Shown one piece after another: positions 11,270-20,385 of a stretch of DNA of 64,000 nt (the first letter of the stretch is position 1; each line of letters starts with the position of its first letter). Source of the stretch: Gynuella sunshinyii YC6258. GTDB lineage: Bacteria > Pseudomonadota > Gammaproteobacteria > Pseudomonadales > Natronospirillaceae. The translations under genes were made by a program, and so were the position numbers. Location of the stretch: NCBI RefSeq assembly GCF_000940805.1, contig NZ_CP007142.1:6052593-6116592 (forward strand), given 5' to 3'. Under the pieces are notes generated by a model. It searched no databases. It worked only from the letters and a program-made list of their open reading frames with translations, and was not told the origin of the DNA.

Positions 11270-13843
11270 TCAGAGTAAATCGCTGCGATCTTCGTAGAGC
11301 TTACGGATTTCGCGGGAGTGTCCAAGCTGCAGGGCCTTAGCAGCTTTTTCCTGCAGCTTGGCATGCGCAACCGAACGAATCAGCAGTTTCACCGCCGGCA
11401 CGTTGGCCGGACTGACCGACAACTCTGAAACTCCCAGTCCGACCAGAATACTGGCCATATCCGGGTCAGCCGCCATATTTCCACATACCCCCACCCATTT
11501 ACCATGAGCTTTGGCGGCCTTGACGGTCATGTCGATCAGTTTCAACAATGCCGGGCTATAGCTATCCGCTTCCGCAGCCAGTTGTGGATGCAACCGATCC
11601 ATTGCCAATGTGTACTGGGTCAGATCGTTGGAACCTATGGAAAAGAAATCAACTTCTTTGGCCAGATGATCCGCCAGCAATGCGGCCGATGGCACTTCGA
11701 TCATAATACCCAGCGGTAATACCGGTGCATTCAGCTCCCGACGAACCTGTTCAGCAATATCACGCGCCACTTGCCACTCAGATAACTTGGCAATCATCGG
11801 AAACATAATGTGAATGCCGGACGACACCTGTTGTTCATGCTGCCAAATCGCGGTCTGGTATATGGCTTTAAGCTGATTACGGAACATGGCTTCATTACGC
11901 AATGATAACCGTATTCCCCTCACCCCCAGAAAAGGATTGTCTTCATGGGGCATGTGCAACCAGGACACCGGCTTATCACCGCCGATATCTGCAGTTCGCA
12001 CAATTAACTGCCGGCTTCCCAACACGGAAACGATCTGTTTTAACGATTCGTATTGCTCATCGACCGTCGGTTCAACAGCAGATGCTTCAAACATAAACTC
12101 AGTCCTGAGCAGACCAACGCCCTCACCACCGTTTTCGAGCACAGATTGAGCATCCTGTGGTTTGGCAATATTACATACCACTTCGATACCCACACCGTCT
12201 GTTGTCACGGCTGCTTCAAATTTTTGGGAGTTTTCTACATCCTGAATATCTTTCCAGGCTTTGATCAGCTGATCTGCCTGCAACCGGGTTTGCTCGTCTG
12301 GTTCAACTATCAACGTTGCCGCCTGAGCATCCAGCACTGCGGCCTGATCATCTGACAGCCGCTCCAAAAGACCGGTTCCAGCCCCGACAATTGCCGGAAT
12401 GCCAAGCGCTCTGGCCAAAATCGCCATGTGGCTGTTTGGTCCGCCCAGTTCGGTACATATTGCCTTAATCGGCACCTGATCAAGATAGGCCGTTTGCGAG
12501 GGCGTCAGTTCTGAAGCGACCAGGATAAAATCCCGGTCATGGGGAAACTGAAAACCGTCTCCTTTGTTCTCCAGAATTCGCGCTACACGCTGGGCAACAT
12601 CGTACATATCTGCGGCGCGTGCCTTTATGCGTTCATCTTCGAGCGCCTCAAGCGCGGCTATCTGATCCTTTAAAGCCCGATCCCAGGACCAGGCCGCCTT
12701 ATGGCCTTCCCGAATAATATCTTTGGCCGTGGCCACAATAGAATCATCTCGCAACAGCTGTTGTTGAGCCTTAAAAATCGCTGCATCTGCAGGCGCAGAT
12801 TGTTGCATCTGTTGGTAAAGTTCGGTCAACTGATCGAATGCCCTGAGCAATGCTGCGTCCAACGCCCGAAGCTCCTCTTCAGGGTCGGTTGCTGTTTTCT
12901 GCAACTGCAGCTCTTCTTCTTTAAAGACATAGATGCCTGCACTGGCGATACCGGGTGAAGCTGCAGCACCTTTGACAATCAATCGTCCCAGAGGATTTTC
13001 GATGGACTTCAACCCCTGTAATGGATTGTAACTGGCATGGCCGCCTGCCTCTGCTTCATTGTCCAACCCCTGAGCCAGCATATCAGCCAAATAAGATACT
13101 GCTGCTTCCGCCTGAGGCCCCTGAGCAGAAATGATCAGTTCATCTTCAAAGCTGGCACCAAGGGTCAAAATGGAAGCCATCGATTTAGCATTCACAGCTT
13201 TATTGCCAAAACGAATACGAATGTCAGTATCGCTATATCCTGCCGCCTGTTCAGCCAACAGCGTTGCCGGACGCGCATGCATACCGGCTTTATCAATAAT
13301 TCTAACCTGACGATGAACTGGAAAGTCTTCAGCCATTGATGTAGTTTCGCGAGTTACCTCCTGCCCCAACGCCTCTGCAATTTCAATCGCGCTGGCAGTA
13401 CTACCCAACCGCCGGGCGAGAGTTTCATCCATAACCACATTGGTCAGCTTACTCAGTACCTGCAAGTGTTCATCGCTATTGGCAGCAATGCCAACCGCCA
13501 AATGCACCATCTCTCCCCGATCATTCCACACCACTCCCTGCGGAAACTGAGCCACAACAATACCGGTTTTGAGCACCAGGTTTTTAGCTTCAGCATTACC
13601 ATGAGGAATCGCAACACCGTTGAGCAGATAGGTACTGACCTGTGCCTCACGGGCTTTTAATGCATCACTGTAATCGGCAGCCACATAGCCGCTTTTCAAC
13701 ATTTGCTCAGCCAATAAATTAAGCGCCTCGTCTTTGGATGCGACAGACTGTCGAATCAGAATATCATCAAGTGACAGGGTCAATCCGGACTTTGGATCCG
13801 ACTCAGTTGGCCGGCGGCACGGGTTCCGAAACATCAGACGCAT
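11270..13843 (-). CDS. Fused EIIA-HPr-EI phosphotransferase protein (FPr type), mannitol operon
   Basis: A multiphosphoryl transfer protein carrying three PTS steps in one chain: an EIIA domain of the mannitol/fructose class (about residues 20-165, His81 in VAIPHGNA), HPr (about 175-260, His189 in GMHARPA) and enzyme I (about 285-857, His472 in GGPNSHMAI, Cys in VCGNMAADP). It takes phosphate from PEP and passes it to sugar-specific EIIB. It is last in the mannitol operon, downstream of mtlD, so it probably energises MtlA. In the given frame the first Met is at 13843 without a ribosome site. The natural start appears to be the ATG at 13877 in another frame (see the 13803-13877 entry), so the gene as sequenced has a frameshift near its 5' end. 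Confidence 0.88.
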   Translation of the reverse strand: MRLMFRNPCRRPTESDPKSGLTLSLDDILIRQSVASKDEALNLLAEQMLKSGYVAADYSDALKAREAQVSTYLLNGVAIPHGNAEAKNLVLKTGIVVAQFPQGVVWNDRGEMVHLAVGIAANSDEHLQVLSKLTNVVMDETLARRLGSTASAIEIAEALGQEVTRETTSMAEDFPVHRQVRIIDKAGMHARPATLLAEQAAGYSDTDIRIRFGNKAVNAKSMASILTLGASFEDELIISAQGPQAEAAVSYLADMLAQGLDNEAEAGGHASYNPLQGLKSIENPLGRLIVKGAAASPGIASAGIYVFKEEELQLQKTATDPEEELRALDAALLRAFDQLTELYQQMQQSAPADAAIFKAQQQLLRDDSIVATAKDIIREGHKAAWSWDRALKDQIAALEALEDERIKARAADMYDVAQRVARILENKGDGFQFPHDRDFILVASELTPSQTAYLDQVPIKAICTELGGPNSHMAILARALGIPAIVGAGTGLLERLSDDQAAVLDAQAATLIVEPDEQTRLQADQLIKAWKDIQDVENSQKFEAAVTTDGVGIEVVCNIAKPQDAQSVLENGGEGVGLLRTEFMFEASAVEPTVDEQYESLKQIVSVLGSRQLIVRTADIGGDKPVSWLHMPHEDNPFLGVRGIRLSLRNEAMFRNQLKAIYQTAIWQHEQQVSSGIHIMFPMIAKLSEWQVARDIAEQVRRELNAPVLPLGIMIEVPSAALLADHLAKEVDFFSIGSNDLTQYTLAMDRLHPQLAAEADSYSPALLKLIDMTVKAAKAHGKWVGVCGNMAADPDMASILVGLGVSELSVSPANVPAVKLLIRSVAHAKLQEKAAKALQLGHSREIRKLYEDRSDLL

Positions 13844-13877
13844 GTTTACCGGAAAAGATTTTCTTAAAAAAAGACAT
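13803..13877 (-). pseudogene. Out-of-frame 5' end of the EIIA-HPr-EI gene
   Basis: Minus-strand ATG at 13877 with an excellent ribosome site (AGGAG, 5-nt gap) reads 24 codons, beginning MSFFKKIFSGKH, and stops at TGA 13803-13805. The long PTS frame overlaps it shifted by one base. A +1 shift at the stop (AAC, skip T, GAG) would join it directly to the PTS protein. It therefore looks like the true N-terminus cut off by a one-base insertion, an assembly error, or less likely a programmed frameshift. Confidence 0.6.
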
Positions 13878-13955
13878 GGCCACTCCTGCTATTTATAAAT
13901 AAACCAAGCTCTGATGATCGCCATGTACATCAACCAATTCATCAGAGCACTCTGC

Positions 13956-15089
13956 TCACAAATACTGTTCCATATGCTGATAAATATCTGCCACAACCTC
14001 TCCCTGCCCGGTTCCGGACAGCTCGGCGAATACTTCAGCAACACCTTTTTGTTTGATCAACTCATGCATTTCCGCCACTTGCGGGTCTTCGTCATTGTGA
14101 AAATGCATGGCCGCTGCAGCTCCCAATAAAAGTTTATCCACTGGCAGTGAAAATGACAGTGCGGTCGATAATGGGCTTGCAATGCGCTCTCCACGGCTCA
14201 GCTTGCGAATCGGCTGGCGGCCGACCCGTGCGACATCATCCACGATATAAGGATTTTCAAAACGCTTGATGATTTTATCGATGTACGCCTGATGCGCAGC
14301 GGGATCAAAATGATGCTTGGCGATCAACGCCGCACCTGACTGTCCCATGACGGCACGCACTACTGCATTAACCCGCGTATCAGCAATTGCTTCGGCTATG
14401 GTATTAAATCCAAGATACTGCCCGACCCAGGCACAAACGGCATGGCCGGTATTAAGTGTAAACAGTTTGCGCTCCACTCCGGCTTCCAGATTATCCACCG
14501 CCGTCATACCGGGAATATCCGGTACCTCTCCAGCAAAGGCCGATTTTTCCACCAGCCACTCACAGAATTCTTCCACCCTGACAGCCAAAACGTCATCTGT
14601 CTTCTCCATCGGAGGCACAATACGATCAACCGCCGCATCAACAAAGGCCACCCACGATGGCAACTCAATCGGCAATTGTTCGAGTACCAACTGCTTTAAT
14701 TGAGAGGTCGCTCTAACTGCATTTTCACAGGCAATAATATTCAAAGGCTCAGTACGGCCATGCTGTACTGCCAGCTCAATACCACGAACAAGGGCAGGTG
14801 CAATCCACTTCAGAACATTCGGTCCGACTGCCGTAGTGACAAGCTCTGCATCAACCAGTGCATCGATCAACGCCTGACTGTTGGAGTCCACGCCATCGAC
14901 CGGACCGACCTCAACAGACTGTCGGCTTTCGCCGACCACTTCTACAGAGTATCGACGACGCTTCGACAGAGCCTCTACAAGCTCTTTTTGTACATCTGCA
15001 AATATCACTTTGTATCCGGCCTGGGACAACAACATACCGATAAATCCCCGGCCAATATTGCCCGCCCCGATCTGAACAGCCGTTTTCAT
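13956..15089 (-). CDS. mtlD: Mannitol-1-phosphate 5-dehydrogenase
   Basis: Oxidises mannitol-1-phosphate (made by MtlA) to fructose-6-phosphate with NAD+. The Rossmann signature AVQIGAGNIGRGFIG is at the N-terminus. The polyol-dehydrogenase catalytic region, KLFTLNTGHAVCAW with the conserved Lys/Asn/His, is intact. The ATG at 15089 gives 377 aa, close to the usual 382, and has a GGAGAAAG ribosome site; the frame opens four codons earlier with TTG. It lies between mtlA and the PTS fusion on the same strand. Confidence 0.94.
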   Translation of the reverse strand: MKTAVQIGAGNIGRGFIGMLLSQAGYKVIFADVQKELVEALSKRRRYSVEVVGESRQSVEVGPVDGVDSNSQALIDALVDAELVTTAVGPNVLKWIAPALVRGIELAVQHGRTEPLNIIACENAVRATSQLKQLVLEQLPIELPSWVAFVDAAVDRIVPPMEKTDDVLAVRVEEFCEWLVEKSAFAGEVPDIPGMTAVDNLEAGVERKLFTLNTGHAVCAWVGQYLGFNTIAEAIADTRVNAVVRAVMGQSGAALIAKHHFDPAAHQAYIDKIIKRFENPYIVDDVARVGRQPIRKLSRGERIASPLSTALSFSLPVDKLLLGAAAAMHFHNDEDPQVAEMHELIKQKGVAEVFAELSGTGQGEVVADIYQHMEQYL

Positions 15090-15164
15090 ATCTTTCTCCA
15101 AGTTTCTGACTATAAAAGAAGAAAGGTCTTAACGATTTCTCATTAAGACCCTCATGCGACAAAT

Positions 15165-16544
15165 TCAGGCTTTCAGGCGGGCGACAAGATCGTCGTAAAA
15201 GGCACCATCCATGAAGTTGCCAATACTGAAATGCTGAGCGGAAGGTAATTTTTGCTGAGCCCGGGGAGTCAGCTCCGCCTGCGTAATCACAATGTCGGCA
15301 TCTGCCAGATCATTGATAGCAAGGTTGATCACTTCGATATTTAGTCCGGCGTCTTTGACTTTATTGCGCAAAACAGTCGCGCCCATCGCCGATGAACCCA
15401 TACCGGCATCACAAGCCACGACTATTTTCTGTACTTTCGAAGAGGACAATACCGCGCCTTTGGACTCAGCTTTCATCGCTGCCATATCTGCCTGAGCGGC
15501 AGCCAGATCGGTGGTTTCAGTGTTATCCATGCGAATAAAAATGGCGGCCACAACAAAGGAAACGGCTGCTGCTGCTGCAATGGAAGCCCAGGTCAGCAGA
15601 ATACCGGCCCCTTTGGTGGACATCAGTGTCAACGCAAAAATAGAACCAGGAGATGGTGGACCAGCCAAACCGTTGCCAAACATCATGTTCACAGTCACGC
15701 CTGTTACCCCCCCGGCGATCACAGCGAGAATCAGACGGGGTTTCATCAATACATAAGGGAAATAAATTTCGTGGATACCACCAAGAAAGTGAATGATGGA
15801 TGCACCGTAAGCGGATGATCTGGCTGCACCTTTGCCAACCAGCATAAAGGCCAGCAACACTCCCAGCCCCGGTCCGGGGTTGGTTTCAATCAGATAAAAA
15901 ATGGATTTACCCACGGCAGCTGACTGCTCAGCCCCCAACGGCGTGAATACACCATGATTGATGGCATTGTTCAGGAACAGAATTTTGGCCGGTTCAACAA
16001 TAATGGACACCAGCGGCAATAACTTATGATCGACGATCCAACCGACACCGGCTCCCAGCCCCTGGGTCAATACCTGAACAACCGGACCAATAACCACATA
16101 AGCCAGCAATGCGGTAATCATACCGAGGATGCCGATAGAAAAGTTATTGACCAGCATTTCAAAGCCGGCTTTCACTTTACCGTGAACCGTTTGATCGAAT
16201 TTTTTGATGACGTAGCCGCCCAAAGGACCCACGATCATAGCGCCCAGGAACATCGGAATATCTGCACCGACGATAACCCCCATGGTGGTAATGGCACCGG
16301 CAACTGCACCCCGGTCACCACCAACCAGTTTGCCGCCGGTGTAACCGATCAGCAGAGGCAAAAGATAATTGATCATCGGACCGACCAACGCCGCCAGAGT
16401 CTCATTGGGCAGCCAGCCGGTTGGAATAAACAGTGCGGTAATCAGGCCCCAGGCGATGAACGCACCGATATTCGGCATGACCATGGCACTGAGGAAACGC
16501 CCAATTTTCTGGACGCCAACTTTCAAGTTGTTTGTCTGCGACAT
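15165..16544 (-). CDS. mtlA: Mannitol-specific PTS EIICB component
   Basis: Inner-membrane permease that imports and phosphorylates mannitol. The IIC domain (about residues 1-340, multi-helix) carries the sugar-site motif GGIHEIYFP and the NNAINHGVF segment. The IIB domain follows (about 370-459) with phospho-acceptor Cys378 in CDAGMGSS. At 459 aa it lacks the C-terminal IIA domain of the E. coli 637-aa MtlA. That function must come from the separate EIIA gene just upstream or from the EIIA domain of the FPr-type fusion. A GAGGAA ribosome site precedes the ATG. Confidence 0.94.
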   Translation of the reverse strand: MSQTNNLKVGVQKIGRFLSAMVMPNIGAFIAWGLITALFIPTGWLPNETLAALVGPMINYLLPLLIGYTGGKLVGGDRGAVAGAITTMGVIVGADIPMFLGAMIVGPLGGYVIKKFDQTVHGKVKAGFEMLVNNFSIGILGMITALLAYVVIGPVVQVLTQGLGAGVGWIVDHKLLPLVSIIVEPAKILFLNNAINHGVFTPLGAEQSAAVGKSIFYLIETNPGPGLGVLLAFMLVGKGAARSSAYGASIIHFLGGIHEIYFPYVLMKPRLILAVIAGGVTGVTVNMMFGNGLAGPPSPGSIFALTLMSTKGAGILLTWASIAAAAAVSFVVAAIFIRMDNTETTDLAAAQADMAAMKAESKGAVLSSSKVQKIVVACDAGMGSSAMGATVLRNKVKDAGLNIEVINLAINDLADADIVITQAELTPRAQQKLPSAQHFSIGNFMDGAFYDDLVARLKA

Positions 16545-16580
16545 AAAGTATTCCTCAAATTATTGTTATTGAAGGATTGC

Positions 16581-17078
16581 TTACTTCGCTTCGGATATTC
16601 CGTGTCGTCCAAAAGCGCTGTATAAGCTGGACAAAATTTCGTCTTTATCCCCGGTTTGGGCCCACATAGACTGGACATCGGTCAGAGTGATCAGCTCGGC
16701 AATGGCGGAAAAAACCTTTGACTGACTTTCCCGCAGCCGTTGCAAATCGCTGCTCTGAACCGGCACTACATGCATGAACACAAAACGTACAGCCTCATCT
16801 GCGCCATCCCAGGTGAACTCATCACTTTTCACGCGGGCAAAACACAGCGACGGCTCGCTGATGTAATGGCTCAGCGCATGCGGTATGGCCATGGAAGCGC
16901 CGGCAAAAGTACTGACTTTCTCTTCACGGCTGATCACATCCTGATAAAGCAATGCCGGCGAGTCGGTTCTTTTTACTAAAAACAGCTGACCACACAGGTG
17001 GTGGATCAGTTCTTGTTTAGTTGGTGCTTCGATATCCAGCAGGACCATTTCTTTTGTTATTAAATTGGTACCTTTCAC
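16581..17078 (-). CDS. PTS EIIA component, mannitol/fructose class
   Basis: First gene of the mannitol operon. A 165-aa cytoplasmic EIIA-like domain with the phosphorylatable histidine in SMAIPHALSH. It could phosphorylate MtlA IIB, but it is diverged from the EIIA fused in the FPr-type protein and may instead sense phosphorylation state. An ATG at 17084 abuts the AGGAG ribosome site, so the GTG two codons later (17078, 6-nt gap) is the likely start. It faces the DeoR-type regulator across a 228-bp AT-rich region. Confidence 0.85.
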   Translation of the reverse strand: MKGTNLITKEMVLLDIEAPTKQELIHHLCGQLFLVKRTDSPALLYQDVISREEKVSTFAGASMAIPHALSHYISEPSLCFARVKSDEFTWDGADEAVRFVFMHVVPVQSSDLQRLRESQSKVFSAIAELITLTDVQSMWAQTGDKDEILSSLYSAFGRHGISEAK

Positions 17079-17120
17079 AATCATCTCCTAATGACTGTTG
17101 CTCAGAAAACTACAGCATCT

Positions 17121-17292
17121 GATCAAAAATGGTCAAATTTAACAAAAATCAAAAGTGAAAATTTCGGCTTAAATAGGCAATTTCTGATAAATACAATCAA
17201 AAAAGATCAAAACTAGTCATTTTTAAGTGCAAAAATTTGATGGGAAAAAGAAATAATCAGATATAATCAATACATTTCAAAATAGATCAAAA
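17121..17292. promoter_or_regulatory. Operator region with three GATCAAAA repeats
   Basis: The AT-rich space between the mannitol operon and its divergent DeoR-type regulator contains three exact gatcaaaa copies at 17121-17128, 17205-17212 and 17285-17292 (spacing 84 and 80 bp). Looser relatives lie beside them (ggtcaaat at 17131, aatcaaaa around 17147 and 17196). DeoR-family repressors commonly bind such dispersed direct repeats and loop the DNA. These are the best candidates for the operators. Confidence 0.55.
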
Positions 17293-17306
17293 AATAAGCA
17301 GCCGCC

Positions 17307-18074
17307 ATGAATGAAAGTAGTCGACACCGGAAAATTTTGCAGTACCTGTCCGAACACACTTCAGCCACCGTAACTGAACTGGTTGATTTTCTCGATAAAT
17401 CCCCGGCTACCATCCGTCGAGACATCACCAAACTGGATGAAAGTAAAAAACTCAAAAAAGTCCGAAATGGTGCTGAGCGGATAGCCATAGAACTGCATCA
17501 GAACGATCATGCACTGAAAAGCCTGTACCCGAATATGTCGGACATCCATAACGTGATCGAAAATGACCGTATCGCCCGCAAAGCCGTCGAACTGTGCATG
17601 GAGAAAGACAATGTATTTATCAGTGAGGGTGCGGCGACCTTTTTAATGGGGCGCTATTTGCTAAGCCGTAACATTCAGGTCTATACCAACTATATGCCAT
17701 TGGCGACTTATCTGATTACCGAAGACTTCCCACACCTGATTGTTCTGGGTGGACAATATGTCAAAAACCAAAACCTGTTGGTCTCACCTGACAGACACAA
17801 AAACTACCAGGGCCGTTATTTGTTTTGCAGCGGCGATGGCATCACTGAATCCGGGCTGACCAAATCAGGTCTGCTTGCTTTTATGGAAGAAAAAAAGCTG
17901 GTCGAACATGTCGATAAGATTGTTGCATTGATTGATAGTGACAAAATAGGAGTGATCGGAGGAGTACTGCTTTTCAGCCTTGATGAACTCGATATCGTTA
18001 TTACCGGGAAAGACGCTGATCCAGAAATCATTACCCAACTTAAAGAAAAGAATATTGCCGTTTATTTAGTTTAA
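17307..18074 (+). CDS. DeoR/GlpR-family transcriptional regulator, probable mannitol operon repressor
   Basis: 255 aa. The N-terminal DeoR helix-turn-helix (about residues 6-57; VTELVDFLDKSPATIRRDI) is followed by the DeoRC sugar-phosphate sensor domain, an ISOCOT fold with the FISEGAATFLMG and VYTNYMPLA segments. Family members are usually repressors released by a phosphorylated sugar intermediate; mannitol-1-phosphate or fructose-6-phosphate would fit here. The divergent position next to the PTS operon and the repeated GATCAAAA boxes support this. The more usual E. coli MtlR is absent. Confidence 0.85.
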   Translation: MNESSRHRKILQYLSEHTSATVTELVDFLDKSPATIRRDITKLDESKKLKKVRNGAERIAIELHQNDHALKSLYPNMSDIHNVIENDRIARKAVELCMEKDNVFISEGAATFLMGRYLLSRNIQVYTNYMPLATYLITEDFPHLIVLGGQYVKNQNLLVSPDRHKNYQGRYLFCSGDGITESGLTKSGLLAFMEEKKLVEHVDKIVALIDSDKIGVIGGVLLFSLDELDIVITGKDADPEIITQLKEKNIAVYLV

Positions 18075-18119
18075 CAATGCTAAAAAACCCTTAAGAGACC
18101 TTTGTCGGATTAAGCAATA

Positions 18120-18143
18120 GGTTTTTCCGACGCCGGAAAAACC
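18120..18143 (+). terminator. Hairpin downstream of the DeoR-type gene
   Basis: Inverted repeat GGTTTTTCCG-ACGC-CGGAAAAACC, 10-bp stem, 46 bp after the stop codon. The U-rich run lies inside the stem rather than after it, so function as a terminator is likely but not certain. The rest of 18075-18331 shows nothing else I can support. Confidence 0.45.
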
Positions 18144-18331
18144 GCTCATAAAAACAGGTATCAGAAAAGCTCCCAAAATGATGTCAAAAACTTAAAAATA
18201 TTCACAGAAATTTTCCATACTGAGAATATGAACACACTTTAAATGCAAGCCTTTTTGCTGATTGTACTTCCTGATTTTGCAAGCCAATATCTATGGTGCA
18301 GTTACATAATTTCACCTGGAATATACTCAAA

Positions 18332-18814
18332 ATGAAAACATCCAAAACTCTCCAAATGGCATGTGTCGCAGCTCTTTGTTCCATGGCCATCGCCGCAACC
18401 GCAGAAACCACTCAAACATTGGACGACATCCTGCCCTACGGTCGCTCTCTCAAAACCGTAGAGTCTCTTGTTAACGCTCTTGAAAACGGCGCTATCGTCA
18501 ATGCGTCTGTGGACCTTTCTGCATGTACCAGACAAGACGGCGGAACTGCTTCGCAAACCAGGGGTGGGCTGACCGTCTCTCCTTATCGCCTGCAAGCCGA
18601 CGGCACACTGTCTTTCTCTGATTCACACTTTACCGTTTCCACCCGTTCCGGCACGCCAATGCCCATCATGCAATTCCTGCGTTATAGCGTTAAACCAGAA
18701 GGTGCGATTACAGTCACTTCCTTTATTTTTTCAGTTCCTGACTACCGCCTGACCAGTGAAGTCGGTTTCGATTGTGCTATCAATGACGGAGTCAGCTTCC
18801 ACGCCGCTTATTGA
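18332..18814 (+). CDS. Secreted VirK-family protein
   Basis: 160 aa counted from the ATG at 18332. A clear signal peptide (hydrophobic core to about residue 25, cleavage near AATA-E) leads a mature domain that resembles the VirK family first named in Agrobacterium: a helical LDDILPYGRSLKTVESLVNAL lead, then VNASVDLSACT, TRGGL and a beta-rich end with a second cysteine. The two mature cysteines could form a disulfide. Function of the family is not established. It stands alone between a regulator and hemL. Confidence 0.65.
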   Translation: MKTSKTLQMACVAALCSMAIAATAETTQTLDDILPYGRSLKTVESLVNALENGAIVNASVDLSACTRQDGGTASQTRGGLTVSPYRLQADGTLSFSDSHFTVSTRSGTPMPIMQFLRYSVKPEGAITVTSFIFSVPDYRLTSEVGFDCAINDGVSFHAAY

Positions 18815-18824
18815 GCAACCCATT

Positions 18825-18842
18825 CTGGCCTTTCCAGGCCAG
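18825..18842 (+). terminator. Short hairpin after the VirK-family gene
   Basis: CTGGCCT-TTCC-AGGCCAG, 7-bp GC-rich stem, 10 bp after the stop. No U tract follows, so it may be a weak terminator or an RNA 3'-end stabiliser. Confidence 0.35.
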
Positions 18843-18928
18843 CCTTAGCCTCATAACGGGAACGGATTTGCGAGGCTCTGCGCGATCAACAATAATAGGC
18901 CGGCATTTTTTTATTTCTGGATCCCAGC

Positions 18929-20212
18929 ATGACAAAAACCTCTCAAACCCTGTTTGATCGCGCGCGCCAGTTTATTCCCGGTGGAGTGAATTCTCCGGTC
19001 CGGGCGTTTAAAAGCGTTGGCGGCACCCCTGTATTTTTTAACCGGGCCAACGGATCGCGCATTTATGACACCGCCGATAAAGCCTACATCGATTACGTTT
19101 TGTCCTGGGGCCCTATGATTCTGGGGCACAATGCCAAGGTGATTACCGATGCCATCAAACAACAGCTTGATAAAGCAATTGGCTTTGGCGCTCCTACCGA
19201 ACTGGAAATCGACATGGCAGAGAAAATCTGTCAGCTTTATCCCGCTATTGATCAGATCCGCATGGTGAACTCTGGAACCGAAGCGACCATGTCTGCCATT
19301 CGTTTGGCCCGGGGATATACCGGCCGCGACAAACTGGTGAAATTTGAAGGCTGTTACCATGGTCACGCCGATTCTCTACTGGTAAAAGCCGGTTCTGGCG
19401 CGTTGACCTTGGGCGTCCCCACCTCACCTGGCGTGCCTGCCGCAGTGGTTGAACAAACCATTACCTTGACCTACAACGACAGCGATGCCGTCAAGCGCTG
19501 TTTTGAAGAGTACGGCGACGAAATCGCCTGCATCATCGTGGAGCCGGTGGCCGGAAATATGAACTGCATTCCTCCAGAGCCCGGTTTCCTGGAAACCCTG
19601 CGCGAACAGTGTAGCCAGCACGGCGCAGTACTGATTTTTGATGAGGTCATGTGTGGCTTCCGGGTTGCTCTAAATGGCGCACAGGGTCTGTACGGCATAA
19701 CACCCGACCTGACCACTCTTGGAAAGGTCATTGGAGCCGGCATGCCAGTAGGCGCTTTCGGTGGCAAACGGGAAATCATGGAACACCTGGCACCCACCGG
19801 ACCGGTATATCAGGCCGGCACCCTGTCAGGTAACCCGCTGGCCATGGCTGCCGGCCTGGCCATGATGGAGGAGCTGGTCAAACCGGGAGTCTACGAACAG
19901 CTGACGGCAAGAACCACACAACTAACCGAAGGACTGCAGGCTCTGGCGGCAAAACACCGCCTGCCATTCCAGACCAATCAAGTGGGTTCGATGTTTGGCC
20001 TGTTCTTTTCCGAGGAGACCAACATTCGCCGTTATGATCAGGTAATGAAAGGCAATACTGAGCGCTTTAACCGCTTTTTCCATGGCATGCTCGAAGAGGG
20101 GGTTTATCTGGCACCTTCGGCATTTGAAGCCGGATTCATGTCTCTGGCTCACAGTCAGGAGGATATTGAACAGACGCTCGCTGCCGCCGATAAAGTCATG
20201 GCCAGTCTGTAA
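18929..20212 (+). CDS. hemL: Glutamate-1-semialdehyde 2,1-aminomutase
   Basis: PLP enzyme converting glutamate-1-semialdehyde to 5-aminolevulinate, the first committed tetrapyrrole precursor in the C5 pathway. 427 aa, the normal length. The PLP-binding lysine is K266 in [13 protein letters not shown]; the substrate-gating segment [13 protein letters not shown] and the motif [11 protein letters not shown] are present. It is monocistronic here, followed by the tRNA-Leu gene. Confidence 0.97.
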   Translation: MTKTSQTLFDRARQFIPGGVNSPVRAFKSVGGTPVFFNRANGSRIYDTADKAYIDYVLSWGPMILGHNAKVITDAIKQQLDKAIGFGAPTELEIDMAEKICQLYPAIDQIRMVNSGTEATMSAIRLARGYTGRDKLVKFEGCYHGHADSLLVKAGSGALTLGVPTSPGVPAAVVEQTITLTYNDSDAVKRCFEEYGDEIACIIVEPVAGNMNCIPPEPGFLETLREQCSQHGAVLIFDEVMCGFRVALNGAQGLYGITPDLTTLGKVIGAGMPVGAFGGKREIMEHLAPTGPVYQAGTLSGNPLAMAAGLAMMEELVKPGVYEQLTARTTQLTEGLQALAAKHRLPFQTNQVGSMFGLFFSEETNIRRYDQVMKGNTERFNRFFHGMLEEGVYLAPSAFEAGFMSLAHSQEDIEQTLAAADKVMASL

Positions 20213-20254
20213 ACTGAATTTTTCGGCCAAGCCGTTGTTTTTTATAAATTTTAT

Positions 20255-20292
20255 TTGACAGCGAGACGAACTATCCCTATAGTTCGCCTCGC
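20255..20292 (+). promoter_or_regulatory. Strong promoter for tRNA-Leu, embedded in a palindrome
   Basis: TTGACA (20255-20260), 17-bp spacer and TATAGT (20278-20283), ideally placed for transcription starting a few bases before the tRNA. The spacer and -10 form a long interrupted palindrome (20261-20292): GCGAG-a-CGAACTAT-CCCT-ATAGTTCG-c-CTCGC. It may be the hemL 3' hairpin, an operator, or both. Confidence 0.8.
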
Positions 20293-20298
20293 TTCAAT

Positions 20299-20385
20299 GC
20301 CTGGGTGGTGAAATTGGTAGACACGCTAGCTTCAGGTGCTAGTGGCTTCACGGCCGTGGAGGTTCAAGTCCTCTCCCAGGCACCA
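20299..20385 (+). tRNA. tRNA-Leu (anticodon CAG)
   Basis: An 87-nt class II tRNA with an encoded CCA end (20383-20385). The acceptor stem GCCTGGG pairs with CCCAGGC. The D loop contains GGTAGAC. The anticodon stem-loop is CTAGC-TTCAGGT-GCTAG, giving anticodon CAG for CUG codons. A long variable arm and a GGTTCAAGTCC T-arm follow. A 17-bp-spaced promoter precedes it. Confidence 0.96.

Noticed and set aside
20224-20244. Short CGGC-CAA-GCCG hairpin with T run after hemL
   Set aside because: The stem is only 4 bp, too weak to call a terminator with confidence.
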